Positions 53,152 through 64,000 of a stretch of 64,000 bases of DNA are shown here, piece after piece. Position 1 is the stretch's first letter; every line of letters begins with the position of its first letter. The DNA lies in the NCBI RefSeq assembly GCF_014863605.1, contig NZ_CP062252.1, forward strand, positions 1,931,001 through 1,995,000, in the 5' to 3' direction. The position numbers were made by a program, and so were the translations under genes. The notes under the pieces are model-generated. The model was not told where the DNA came from, ran no database searches, and worked only from the letters and a program-made list of their open reading frames with translations. The stretch is from Pseudomonas allokribbensis. GTDB lineage: Bacteria > Pseudomonadota > Gammaproteobacteria > Pseudomonadales > Pseudomonadaceae.

Positions 53152-54038
53152 GTTCCAACAAGAGCACTCCAGGCCAGCGTTTCCGCGATGCGGTCGCCAG
53201 CGAACATCCGTTGCAAGTGGTCGGCGCGATCAACGCCAACCACGCGCTGCTGGCCAAGCGCGCCGGTTTCAAGGCGATTTACCTGTCGGGTGGCGGGGTG
53301 GCCGCCGGCTCCCTCGGTGTGCCGGACCTGGGCATCACCGGCCTGGATGACGTGCTGACCGACGTGCGCCGCATCACCGATGTCTGCGACCTGCCGCTGC
53401 TGGTGGACGTGGACACCGGTTTCGGCGCCTCGGCGTTCAACGTGGCCCGCACCGTGAAGTCGATGATCAAGTTCGGCGCCGCGGCGATCCACATCGAAGA
53501 CCAGGTCGGCGCCAAGCGCTGCGGCCACCGTCCGAACAAAGAGATCGTCACCCAGCAGGAAATGGTTGACCGCATCAAGGCTGCCGTCGATGCCCGCACC
53601 GACGACAGCTTCGTGATCATGGCTCGCACCGATGCGCTGGCCGTTGAAGGTCTGGAGTCGGCACTGGATCGCGCCGCTGCGTGCATCGAGGCCGGCGCCG
53701 ACATGATCTTCCCGGAAGCCATCACGGAACTGGACATGTACAAGCTGTTCGCCAACCGCGTGAAAGTGCCGATCCTGGCCAACATCACCGAGTTCGGCTC
53801 GACGCCGCTGTACACCACCGAGCAGTTGGCCGGTGCCGATGTGTCGCTGGTGCTGTACCCGCTGTCGGCGTTCCGCGCGATGAACAAGGCCGCGGAAAAC
53901 GTCTACACCGCGATCCGCCGCGACGGCACCCAGCAGAATGTCATCGACACCATGCAGACTCGCATGGAGCTCTACGATCGCATCGATTACCACACCTTCG
54001 AGCAGAAGCTCGACGCGTTGTTTGCGGCGAAGAAGTAA
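53148..54038 (+). CDS. prpB: 2-Methylisocitrate lyase
   Basis: 296 residues. Cleaves 2-methylisocitrate to succinate and pyruvate. Isocitrate-lyase family motifs: [36 protein letters not shown] with the catalytic Cys of [17 protein letters not shown] and [13 protein letters not shown]. It overlaps the GntR gene start, and the prpC gene follows. Confidence 0.97.
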   Translation: MSSNKSTPGQRFRDAVASEHPLQVVGAINANHALLAKRAGFKAIYLSGGGVAAGSLGVPDLGITGLDDVLTDVRRITDVCDLPLLVDVDTGFGASAFNVARTVKSMIKFGAAAIHIEDQVGAKRCGHRPNKEIVTQQEMVDRIKAAVDARTDDSFVIMARTDALAVEGLESALDRAAACIEAGADMIFPEAITELDMYKLFANRVKVPILANITEFGSTPLYTTEQLAGADVSLVLYPLSAFRAMNKAAENVYTAIRRDGTQQNVIDTMQTRMELYDRIDYHTFEQKLDALFAAKK

Positions 54039-54081
54039 GCCGCAACCGTACTCCCTAACAAATTCAAGATTGGAGACAACA

Positions 54082-55209
54082 ATGGCCGAAGCAAAAGTAC
54101 TCAGTGGCGCCGGGCTCCGGGGCCAGGTTGCCGGGCAAACTGCACTGTCCACCGTGGGCCAGGCCGGTGCCGGGCTGACCTATCGCGGCTACGACGTGCG
54201 CGAACTGGCGGCAGACGCACAATTTGAAGAAGTCGCGTACCTGCTGCTCTACGGGGAGCTGCCGACCAAGGCACAGCTCGCCGAGTATCAAGGCAAGCTG
54301 AGCAAGCTGCGCGACCTGCCGCAAGCGCTCAAGGAAGTGCTGGAACGCATCCCCGCCGACGCCCACCCGATGGACGTGATGCGTACCGGTTGCTCGTTCC
54401 TTGGCAACATCGAACCGGAGAAGGACTTCTCCGAGCAGCGCGACAAGACCGACCGCCTGCTGGCCGCGTTCCCGGCGATCATGTGCTACTGGTATCGCTT
54501 CAGCCACGACGGCAAACGCATCAATTGCGTGACCGACGAGCAGTCCATCGGCGGCCATTTCCTGCACCTGCTGCACGACGAGAAACCGAGCGAGCTGCAC
54601 GTCAAGGTGATGAACGTGTCGCTGATCCTCTACGCCGAACACGAGTTCAACGCTTCGACCTTCACCGCTCGGGTATGCGCTTCGACCCTGTCCGACCTGT
54701 ATTCCTGCGTCACGGCGGCCATCGGTTCGCTGCGCGGCCCGCTGCACGGCGGCGCCAACGAAGCGGCGATGGAAATGATCGAGCGCTTCTCGTCGCCGGA
54801 AGAGGCGATCAAAGGCACCCTCGGCATGCTCGAGCGCAAGGACAAGATCATGGGCTTCGGCCACGCGATCTATAAGGACAGCGATCCACGCAACGAGGTG
54901 ATCAAGGGCTGGTCGAAAAAACTCGCCGACGAAGTGGGCGACAAGGTGTTGTTCGCGGTTTCGGAAGCCATCGACAAGACCATGTGGGAGCAAAAGAAAC
55001 TGTTCCCCAACGCCGACTTCTACCATGCCTCGGCGTACCACTTCATGGGCATCCCGACCAAGCTGTTCACCCCGATCTTCGTCTGCTCGCGCCTGACCGG
55101 CTGGGCAGCGCACGTGTTCGAACAGCGCGCCAACAACCGCATCATCCGTCCGAGCGCCGAGTATGTCGGCGTCGAACAGCGCAAGTTCGTGCCGATCGAA
55201 CAGCGCTGA
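54082..55209 (+). CDS. prpC: 2-Methylcitrate synthase
   Basis: 375 residues. Condenses propionyl-CoA with oxaloacetate. Citrate-synthase-type motifs: LRGPLHGGANEAAMEMI, IMGFGHAIYKDSDPRNEVIKGWS (the His and Asp of the triad), and HASAYHFMGIPTKLFTPIFVCSRLTGW. ATG 54082 has TGGAGA upstream. Together with PrpB, AcnD, PrpF and PrpD it lets the cell use propionate and odd-chain fatty acids. Confidence 0.97.
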   Translation: MAEAKVLSGAGLRGQVAGQTALSTVGQAGAGLTYRGYDVRELAADAQFEEVAYLLLYGELPTKAQLAEYQGKLSKLRDLPQALKEVLERIPADAHPMDVMRTGCSFLGNIEPEKDFSEQRDKTDRLLAAFPAIMCYWYRFSHDGKRINCVTDEQSIGGHFLHLLHDEKPSELHVKVMNVSLILYAEHEFNASTFTARVCASTLSDLYSCVTAAIGSLRGPLHGGANEAAMEMIERFSSPEEAIKGTLGMLERKDKIMGFGHAIYKDSDPRNEVIKGWSKKLADEVGDKVLFAVSEAIDKTMWEQKKLFPNADFYHASAYHFMGIPTKLFTPIFVCSRLTGWAAHVFEQRANNRIIRPSAEYVGVEQRKFVPIEQR

Positions 55210-55270
55210 CCGGGGAGGGCGCCGGTACAGGCGCCCCCTCTTTGAAACTACCGTGACCGAGTCCTGACCG

Positions 55271-57865
<2,595 letters not shown>

Positions 57866-57879
57866 ATCAATCGATGTGG

Positions 57880-57902
57880 GCATGGGACTTCAAGTCCCAT
57901 GC
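57880..57902 (+). repeat. Intercistronic perfect inverted repeat between acnD and prpF
   Basis: GCATGGGACTT and AAGTCCCATGC around a single central base, 14 bp after the acnD stop and just before the prpF Shine-Dalgarno (AAGGAG). It could modulate the relative levels of AcnD and PrpF by terminating, processing or masking. Confidence 0.6.
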
Positions 57903-57919
57903 TTTCGTTAAGGAGCACC

Positions 57920-59110
57920 ATGGCTCACGCACCGCAAATAAAGATCCCCGCCACCTACATGCGCGGCGGCACCAGCAAAGGCGTGTTTTTCAGTCTCAAG
58001 GATCTGCCCGAAGCGGCGCAGATTCCCGGCCCGACCCGCGATGCGCTGTTGCTGCGGGTAATCGGCAGCCCCGACCCGTACGACAAACAGATCGACGGCA
58101 TGGGCGGCGCCACGTCGAGCACCAGCAAAACCGTGATCCTGTCGAAAAGCATCAAGGCCGATCACGACGTCGATTACCTGTTCGGTCAGGTGTCCATCGA
58201 CAAGCCATTTGTGGACTGGAGCGGCAACTGCGGCAACCTGTCGGCAGCGGTCGGTTCGTTCGCCATCAGCAACGGCCTGGTGGACGCCAGCCGCATTCCG
58301 CACAACGGCGTGGCGGTGGTTCGCGTGTGGCAGGCCAATATCGGCAAAACGATCATTGCCCACGTGCCGATCACCAATGGCGAAGTCCAGGAAACCGGTG
58401 ATTTCGAACTCGACGGCGTGACCTTTCCGGCCGCCGAAGTACAGGTCGAATTCATGGACCCGGCGGCGGAAGAAGAGGGCGGCGGTGGCTCGATGTTCCC
58501 CACCGGCAACCTGATCGATGAGCTGGAAGTGCCGGGCGTCGGTACGTTCAAGGCGACCATGATCAACGCGGGTATCCCGACGATCTTCGTCAATGCCGAA
58601 GACATCGGTTACACCGGCACCGAACTGCAGAGCGCGATCAACAGCGATCCGAAAGCCTTGCAGATGTTCGAGACCATTCGTGCCTACGGTGCGTTGCGCA
58701 TGGGGCTGATTTCCAATCTGGATGAAGCGGCCAAGCGTCAGCACACGCCGAAAGTGGCCTTCGTCGCCAAACCTGCGGATTACGTGGCGTCCAGTGGCAA
58801 GGCGATTGCCGCCGGGGATGTGGATCTGTTGGTGCGGGCGTTGTCGATGGGCAAGTTGCACCACGCGATGATGGGAACCGCCGCAGTGGCGATCGGCACC
58901 GCCGCAGCCATCTCCGGCACCTTGGTGAACCTGGCGGCCGGCGGCGTAGAGCGCAATGCCGTGCGGTTCGGGCATCCCTCCGGAACCCTGCGCGTGGGGG
59001 CTGAGGCCAGCCTTGAAAGCGGCGAATGGGTTGTGAAGAAAGCGATCATGAGCCGTAGTGCGCGGGTACTGATGGAAGGTTTCGTCCGCGTGCCTGGAGA
59101 TTCGTTCTAA
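57920..59110 (+). CDS. prpF: 2-Methylaconitate cis-trans isomerase (PrpF)
   Basis: 396 residues. DAP-epimerase-like fold. AcnD partner. Motifs: [56 protein letters not shown] and [15 protein letters not shown] with a proposed catalytic lysine and cysteine. It isomerises the AcnD product so that aconitase can finish the reaction. ATG 57920 has AAGGAG upstream. Confidence 0.96.
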   Translation: MAHAPQIKIPATYMRGGTSKGVFFSLKDLPEAAQIPGPTRDALLLRVIGSPDPYDKQIDGMGGATSSTSKTVILSKSIKADHDVDYLFGQVSIDKPFVDWSGNCGNLSAAVGSFAISNGLVDASRIPHNGVAVVRVWQANIGKTIIAHVPITNGEVQETGDFELDGVTFPAAEVQVEFMDPAAEEEGGGGSMFPTGNLIDELEVPGVGTFKATMINAGIPTIFVNAEDIGYTGTELQSAINSDPKALQMFETIRAYGALRMGLISNLDEAAKRQHTPKVAFVAKPADYVASSGKAIAAGDVDLLVRALSMGKLHHAMMGTAAVAIGTAAAISGTLVNLAAGGVERNAVRFGHPSGTLRVGAEASLESGEWVVKKAIMSRSARVLMEGFVRVPGDSF

Positions 59111-59119
59111 CGCACAGTC

Positions 59120-59147
59120 GCTGAGAGCGAACCTGATCGCTCTCAGC
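59120..59147 (+). terminator. Hairpin after prpF
   Basis: GCTGAGAGCGA/TCGCTCTCAGC stem, 6-nt loop; partial termination before prpD is possible, since prpD follows 119 bp after the prpF stop. Confidence 0.6.
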
Positions 59148-59228
59148 GCTTTACGCATTTCAATAACAAGAAAAATTAGCCCTGAACCGAGGTCCCATCA
59201 ACGAACCACTTTCAAGAGTGAATCGAAC

Positions 59229-60713
59229 ATGAGCGCCAACGTCGACCTGAACAACCGCCCCGACTACGACCGTGTCCTGCAGGACATCGCCGATTATGTC
59301 CTCACCTACAAGATCGAATCTGCCGAAGCCCTCGACACCGCCCGCAACTGCCTGATGGACACGCTGGGCTGCGGCCTGCTGGCTCTGCGTTTCCCCGAAT
59401 GCACCAAACACCTTGGCCCCATCGTTGAAGGCACTGTCGTGCCGTTCGGCGCGCGAGTCCCCGGCACCTCCTATCGCCTCGACCCGGTAAAAGCCGCGTG
59501 GGACATCGGCTGCATCGTGCGCTGGCTGGATTACAACGACACCTGGCTCGCCGCCGAATGGGGGCATCCGTCGGACAACCTCGGCGGGATTCTTGCGGTG
59601 GCCGATCACTTGTCGCAAAAGCGTCTGGCCAATGGCGAGGCGCCGCTGACGGTGCGCGATGTGCTTGAAGCAATGATCATGGCCCACGAGATTCAGGGCG
59701 TGATCGCGCTGGAAAACTCCTTCAACCGTGTAGGCCTCGACCACGTGATTCTGGTGAAAGTGGCTTCAACGGCGGTTGTCGCCAAACTCATGGGCGCCAA
59801 TCGCGAGCAACTGTTGTCGGCGTTGTCCCATGCGTTTGCTGACGGTCAGGCGTTGCGCACTTACCGCCATGCGCCGAATGCCGGTTCACGTAAATCCTGG
59901 GCGGCGGGGGATGCGTCCAGTCGTGGCGTGCGTCTGGCGGATATCGCGATGCGCGGCGAAATGGGGATTCCCGGTGTGCTGACGGCAAAACAGTGGGGTT
60001 TCTACGACGTGTTGTTCAGCCACACCAACAACGATCTGGCGCTCAAGCCTGAAGACAAGCGTGCCTTCAGCTTCTCGCGACCCTTCGGCAGTTACGTGAT
60101 GGAAAACGTGCTGTTCAAGATCAGCTTCCCCGCCGAATTCCACGCGCAAACCGCCTGCGAAGCCGCCGTGATCCTGCATCCGCAGGTGCGCAATCGTCTG
60201 CATGAAATCGATCGGATCGTCATCACCACCCACGAATCGGCGATCCGCATCATTTCCAAGGTCGGGCCGCTGGCCAACGCCGCCGACCGCGACCACTGCA
60301 TCCAGTACATGACCGCCGTGCCGCTGGCGTTCGGCAATCTGGTGGCGGAGCAGTACGAAGACGATTTCCATGCGGCCCATCCGGTCATCGATGTGCTGCG
60401 CGAAAAAATGGTTATCGTCGAAGAGCCGCGTTTCACCCGCGAATACCTCGAAGCCGACAAACGCTCGATTGCCAACGCGGTGCAGGTGTTTTTCAAGGAC
60501 GGTTCCAGCACCGAAAACGTGGTGGTGGAATACCCGATCGGTCACCGTCGGCGCCGGGCCGAGGGCATTCCGTTGCTGGAGGACAAGTTCAGGGCGAACC
60601 TGGCCACGCGTTTCACCGGCCAGCGCAGCGCCGAGATCCTTGCGCTGTGCAAGGATCAGGCGCGGCTTGAGGCGACGCCGGTGAACCGTTTTGTTGACTT
60701 GTTCGTGATCTGA
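59229..60713 (+). CDS. prpD: 2-Methylcitrate dehydratase PrpD
   Basis: 494 residues, MmgE/PrpD family. [51 protein letters not shown] and [26 protein letters not shown] are typical. It dehydrates 2-methylcitrate without a metal cluster. This duplicates the AcnD/PrpF step, an arrangement also seen in other Pseudomonas. It may handle a different stereoisomer or act under iron limitation (inference). Confidence 0.95.
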   Translation: MSANVDLNNRPDYDRVLQDIADYVLTYKIESAEALDTARNCLMDTLGCGLLALRFPECTKHLGPIVEGTVVPFGARVPGTSYRLDPVKAAWDIGCIVRWLDYNDTWLAAEWGHPSDNLGGILAVADHLSQKRLANGEAPLTVRDVLEAMIMAHEIQGVIALENSFNRVGLDHVILVKVASTAVVAKLMGANREQLLSALSHAFADGQALRTYRHAPNAGSRKSWAAGDASSRGVRLADIAMRGEMGIPGVLTAKQWGFYDVLFSHTNNDLALKPEDKRAFSFSRPFGSYVMENVLFKISFPAEFHAQTACEAAVILHPQVRNRLHEIDRIVITTHESAIRIISKVGPLANAADRDHCIQYMTAVPLAFGNLVAEQYEDDFHAAHPVIDVLREKMVIVEEPRFTREYLEADKRSIANAVQVFFKDGSSTENVVVEYPIGHRRRRAEGIPLLEDKFRANLATRFTGQRSAEILALCKDQARLEATPVNRFVDLFVI

Positions 60714-60733
60714 ATCGCCGGGATGGTCGAGGG

Positions 60734-62056
60734 CTACAGGCTGCCCTCGACGTCCTCCAGGCTGAATGTCTCCGTATGGTCGTCGTAAGAGAAAATCTCC
60801 GCGTAACGGCCCCAGGCAATCACGATCTCCAGGTTTTTCTCGACGAAGGCTTCGGTCAGCGAATCTTCCAGCTCCTGCTCGAAACGCACCCGTGGCGCCC
60901 GGTGGCCATTGCGTTCCAGCAACACCTGGCGGATGCGTGCGGCCAGCGGTATGTAACGGATCAGATGTTCAGCAAACAGGGTCTTGCGTTCCTGGGTGCC
61001 GTAGTCCGCAAACAGTTTGCCGGCGTCGGTCAGGGTGATGTCGGCGCCCTTGAGTTCGGCGAAGCCCAGGTATTCGAGCATCTCGGCCACCGGAAACAGG
61101 TCGTCCACTTCCAGCAAGCGCCGCTCGGCCACGGTGGGCAGGCCGGCGTGGCCGTTGTAGGGTTCGGCCGCGAGGGTTTCGATCAGGCCGGCCATCAGGT
61201 TGGTGGACACTTCCTGCAACGGGCTGCTGATCTTCAGCTCGGGTTTGCCGCTGCTGGCGTCGGCGCTGCGGCGGTCGGTCATCTGCGCGTAAATGTCATC
61301 GACCATCTGCCGGAAGGCCGGGTCCAGACGATTGCGCGGATGGGCGAAGGGCACCTTGATTTCCGCCACCAGCCGCCCGGGGTTGGACGACAGCACCAGA
61401 ATGCGGTCGCACATCAGCACCGCTTCTTCGATGTTGTGGGTCACGATCAGGATCGATTTGATCGGCAGTTGCTTGCCGCTCCACAGGTCCAGCAGGTCGT
61501 TTCTCAGGGTTTCGGCGGTCAACACGTCCAGTGCCGAGAAGGGCTCGTCCATCAACAGCAGTGTCGGGTTGACCACCAGCCCGCGAGCGAACCCCACGCG
61601 CTGGCGCATGCCGCCGGACAATTCGCGAGGGTAGGCGTTTTCGAAACCGTCCAGGCCGATCAGGTCGATGGCGGCCAAGGCACGCTTGCGCGCTTCCTTG
61701 CGTTCGACTTGCAGGGCTTGCAGGCCGGCTTCGACGTTTTCCAGCACGGTCAGCCACGGGAACAGCGCAAAGGTCTGGAACACCATGGCCACGCCTTCGG
61801 CCGGGCCGTCCAGCGGTTTGCCGTGATACAGGACTTCGCCGGACGAAGGCTCGATCAGGCCCGCGATGATCCGCAGCAGGGTCGATTTGCCCGAGCCGGA
61901 GCGGCCGAGCATGCCGACGATCTCGCCTTCGTGCAGGGCCAGGTCGACCCCGCTGAGCACTTGCAGCTCGTCCTTGCCCTTGCCAAACACCCGGTTGACG
62001 TTGGTGAGCGAGTAGATTTCGGGTGTGGCGCCAGCGTGTTCGGTAAAGGTATTCAT
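60734..62056 (-). CDS. ABC transporter ATPase (nitrate/sulfonate/taurine type) with C-terminal AAA-associated domain
   Basis: 440 residues. ATPase domain with Walker A GRSGSGKSTLLRI (about residues 51-60), signature LSGGMRQRVGFARGLV and Walker B LLLMDEPFSALD. The C-terminal 150 residues (about 290-440, beginning after FAHPRNRLDPAFRQMVDDIYAQMTD) form the AAA-associated regulatory domain found in such ATPases. It energises the permease encoded just upstream on the same strand. Likely ATG start at 62056; GTG at 62059 also possible. Confidence 0.92.
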   Translation of the reverse strand: MNTFTEHAGATPEIYSLTNVNRVFGKGKDELQVLSGVDLALHEGEIVGMLGRSGSGKSTLLRIIAGLIEPSSGEVLYHGKPLDGPAEGVAMVFQTFALFPWLTVLENVEAGLQALQVERKEARKRALAAIDLIGLDGFENAYPRELSGGMRQRVGFARGLVVNPTLLLMDEPFSALDVLTAETLRNDLLDLWSGKQLPIKSILIVTHNIEEAVLMCDRILVLSSNPGRLVAEIKVPFAHPRNRLDPAFRQMVDDIYAQMTDRRSADASSGKPELKISSPLQEVSTNLMAGLIETLAAEPYNGHAGLPTVAERRLLEVDDLFPVAEMLEYLGFAELKGADITLTDAGKLFADYGTQERKTLFAEHLIRYIPLAARIRQVLLERNGHRAPRVRFEQELEDSLTEAFVEKNLEIVIAWGRYAEIFSYDDHTETFSLEDVEGSL

Positions 62057-62070
62057 CACATCGAATCCCG

Positions 62071-63816
62071 TCAGTTCAGGCGAAGTTTGTTTTCGGCCAT
62101 GGCGTACATCGGCCGCCAGACCAAGCGATTGAAGGCCACGACAAAGAACGACATCACCACCACGCCGAGGGTGATTTTCGGGAAGTCACCGGCAGCCGTG
62201 GTTTGCGCGATGTAGGCGCCGAGGCCGTGGGCGACGACCTTGTCCTGCCCCCAGGACACGAATTCGGAAACGATGCTGGCGTTCCACGCACCGCCCGAGG
62301 CGGTGATGGCGCCGGTCACGTAATACGGGAAGATCCCCGGCAGCATGACCTTGCGCCACCACAGCCAGCCGCGAATGCGGAAGTTGGCGGCGGCTTCCTT
62401 GAAATCATTGGGGAAGGCGCTGGCCCCGGCGATCACGTTGAACAGGATGTACCACTGGGTGCCGAGCACGATCAGCGGACTGAGCCAGATGTCCGGGTTC
62501 AACTGGTAACGCAGGATCACAATGACGAACACCGGGAACAGCAGGTTCGCCGGGAACGCCGCGAGGAACTGCGCCAGCGGCTGGATCTTTTCTGCCAATG
62601 CCGGTCGCAGGCCGATCATCACGCCCAGCGGCACCCAGATCAGCGAGGCGATGAAGATCAACCCGGCCACTCGCAGCAGGGTAAACAACCCCATCAACAA
62701 CACATGCCCGACCTCGGCCAACGTTACTTCGGTGCCGACGTACAGCGCGATGTGGTAGAGCGCATAGGCGGTCAGCAACCCGATAAACGAGCCCCAGATC
62801 CAGTCAATCGCCTTGGTGGTGGCGGGGCTTTCCGAGGCCATGGCCTTGCGCGCCGAACGCGGCAAGCTCAGGCGCATGTTGCCGAGCCGGCTGATGACGC
62901 GGGTGACGGGGCGCAAAATGCGCTGGATCAACCGGGTGCGCTGGATCAGATTCAGTACCCAGGACTCCGGCGCGGCGGTCTGCGATGCGGTGTTTTCCAT
63001 GCGGAACTTGTCGGCCCACGCCACCAGCGGGCGGAACAGGAACTGGTCATAGATCAGGATGACCACGACCATCGTCAGGATGACGTAGCCCACCGCGTGC
63101 ATGTCTTTTTGCGCGATGGCCATGGCCAGGAACGAACCGATCCCCGGCAGGGTGATGGTCTGGTCGCCGACGGTGATCGCTTCGGACGCCACCACGAAAA
63201 ACCAGCCGCCGGACATGCTCATCATCATGTTCCAGACCAGTCCGGGCATGGCGAAGGGCACGTCGAGCTTCCAGAATTTCTGCCAGCCGGACAGTTGCAG
63301 GTTGGTCGATACCTCCACCAGATCCCGCGGCAGCATGCGCAGCGACTGGTAGAAGCTGAAGGTCATGTTCCATGCCTGGCTGGTGAAAATGGCAAAGATC
63401 GCGGCGAGTTCCGCGCCTAGCACCCGTCCTGGAAACAACAATAGAAAGAAGGTCACGGTGAAAGAGATGTAACCCAGCACGGGCACCGATTGCAGGATGT
63501 CCAGCACCGGCACCAACAGTTTTTCGGCCCGACGGCTTTTCGCCGCCAAGGTGCCGTAGAGCAGGGTGAACACCAGTGCCGCGACCATCGCCGCGAGCAT
63601 GCGCAGGGTGGTGCGCATGGCATATTCGGGCAGGTTGCTTGGGTCCAGGGACACCACTTCACTTTGCAGGGAGCCGATCGGGGCCCAGGTTTCCCGGGCA
63701 CCGATGGAGAAAAACAGCAAAAAGCCGATCACCAGCGGCAGGGCGATCAAGTCCCAGCGATTGGGCAGCAGGCGCCGTGTCGTGGCCGGGATGTAGTGAC
63801 GGAACACTTTATTCAT
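62071..63816 (-). CDS. ABC transporter permease, two fused membrane domains
   Basis: 581 residues. Two BPD_transp_1 domains in tandem: the first with EVSTNLQLSGWQKFWKLDVPFAMPGLVWNMMMSMSGGWF (EAA-like loop) and the second with FKEAAANFRIRGWLWWRKVMLPGIFPYYVTGA. Normal transporters of the family have one domain per polypeptide and act as homodimers; fusion gives a pseudo-dimer. Start ATG 63816, with GCAGGA upstream, corresponds to MNKVFRH. The gap to the ATPase start is 14 bp. No solute-binding protein is within the window; the substrate is unknown. Confidence 0.9.
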   Translation of the reverse strand: MNKVFRHYIPATTRRLLPNRWDLIALPLVIGFLLFFSIGARETWAPIGSLQSEVVSLDPSNLPEYAMRTTLRMLAAMVAALVFTLLYGTLAAKSRRAEKLLVPVLDILQSVPVLGYISFTVTFFLLLFPGRVLGAELAAIFAIFTSQAWNMTFSFYQSLRMLPRDLVEVSTNLQLSGWQKFWKLDVPFAMPGLVWNMMMSMSGGWFFVVASEAITVGDQTITLPGIGSFLAMAIAQKDMHAVGYVILTMVVVILIYDQFLFRPLVAWADKFRMENTASQTAAPESWVLNLIQRTRLIQRILRPVTRVISRLGNMRLSLPRSARKAMASESPATTKAIDWIWGSFIGLLTAYALYHIALYVGTEVTLAEVGHVLLMGLFTLLRVAGLIFIASLIWVPLGVMIGLRPALAEKIQPLAQFLAAFPANLLFPVFVIVILRYQLNPDIWLSPLIVLGTQWYILFNVIAGASAFPNDFKEAAANFRIRGWLWWRKVMLPGIFPYYVTGAITASGGAWNASIVSEFVSWGQDKVVAHGLGAYIAQTTAAGDFPKITLGVVVMSFFVVAFNRLVWRPMYAMAENKLRLN

Positions 63817-64000
63817 AAGCAGTGAGTCCTGCAGCGTTCTGAATGGAGGCGCGGCTGTCTGAGCGTAGCTTCTGTCTGCATTGCGCACCCGGGAACGAGC
63901 GGGCGCTCAATCCATGACTTCAAGCAGGAAGTGGATGCTGCGGACCCGGTGAATTCGCCGGGTCGAGAGGGTTGGCGCATCCGGTTTCGGGCCGGATACG
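63817..64000. other. Upstream region of the ABC permease, two hairpins
   Basis: No gene is seen to the window end. GACCCGG/CCGGGTC (63943-63964) and ATCCGG/CCGGAT (63979-63997) are hairpins without T-tracts. One may be the terminator of a gene outside the window or an element of the permease leader. Confidence 0.4.

Overview
This window looks like chromosomal DNA of a Pseudomonas of the fluorescens group. It is GC-rich and densely coded, and the gene neighbourhoods are typical of that group: prmB-aroC, mtnB-mtnD-mtnC, prpB-prpC-acnD-prpF-prpD behind a GntR regulator, and cysH-thrH-pabB. Many short families that are largely Pseudomonas-restricted are also present. The species call is an inference from gene content and order; no database search was possible.

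Layout. 0-6 kb: a truncated NCS2 purine permease with a structured leader, a MarR/aminotransferase divergent pair, then a leftward run (glutaredoxin-like, folE, Smr, membrane protein, isochorismatase-like) and prmB. 6-13 kb: a membrane-anchored coiled-coil protein, an alpha/beta hydrolase, aroC, an MFS transporter overlapping the methionine-salvage genes mtnB/mtnD/mtnC, and a DUF3509 gene with a sigma-54-like promoter. 13-18.5 kb: fatty acyl-CoA synthetase, ankyrin protein, small conserved proteins, speE and an RraB-like protein. 18.8-22.1 kb: a three-gene operon (circularly permuted ATP-grasp, alpha-E, transglutaminase) behind an almost consensus sigma-54 promoter and a possible NtrC site. 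22-30.5 kb: cytochrome c protein, a beta-oxidation thiolase/multifunctional enzyme pair, amidotransferase, corA, plsC and a crotonase.

30.8-40.5 kb is the accessory part. It begins at tRNA-Ser(GGA) and holds a lipoprotein, several short orphan genes, a tandem pair of glycine-zipper proteins, a probable orphan toxin-tail/immunity remnant, an Imm50-like immunity gene and a 1594-residue Rhs polymorphic toxin. Base composition becomes visibly AT-rich from the Rhs tip through the two downstream genes, as expected where toxin tips are exchanged.

40.7-64 kb returns to core-like genes: HAD hydrolase, SDR/LysR divergent pair, a racemase-like gene with an NCS1 transporter, cysH, thrH, pabB, a three-gene cluster (RimK-like ATP-grasp ligase, 7TM inactive transglutaminase, retropepsin-like zinc protease), the complete 2-methylcitrate cluster, and an ABC importer (ATPase plus fused permease) that continues to the window edge.

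The most interesting points are: the sigma-54-driven ATP-grasp/alpha-E/transglutaminase operon; the toxin remnant next to an active-looking Rhs toxin/immunity pair; the same TTTGTATACAAA operator core upstream of two nucleobase-type transporters 45 kb apart; a structured leader on the NCS2 permease; and two enzymes (isochorismatase-like, racemase-like) that lack a usual catalytic cysteine.
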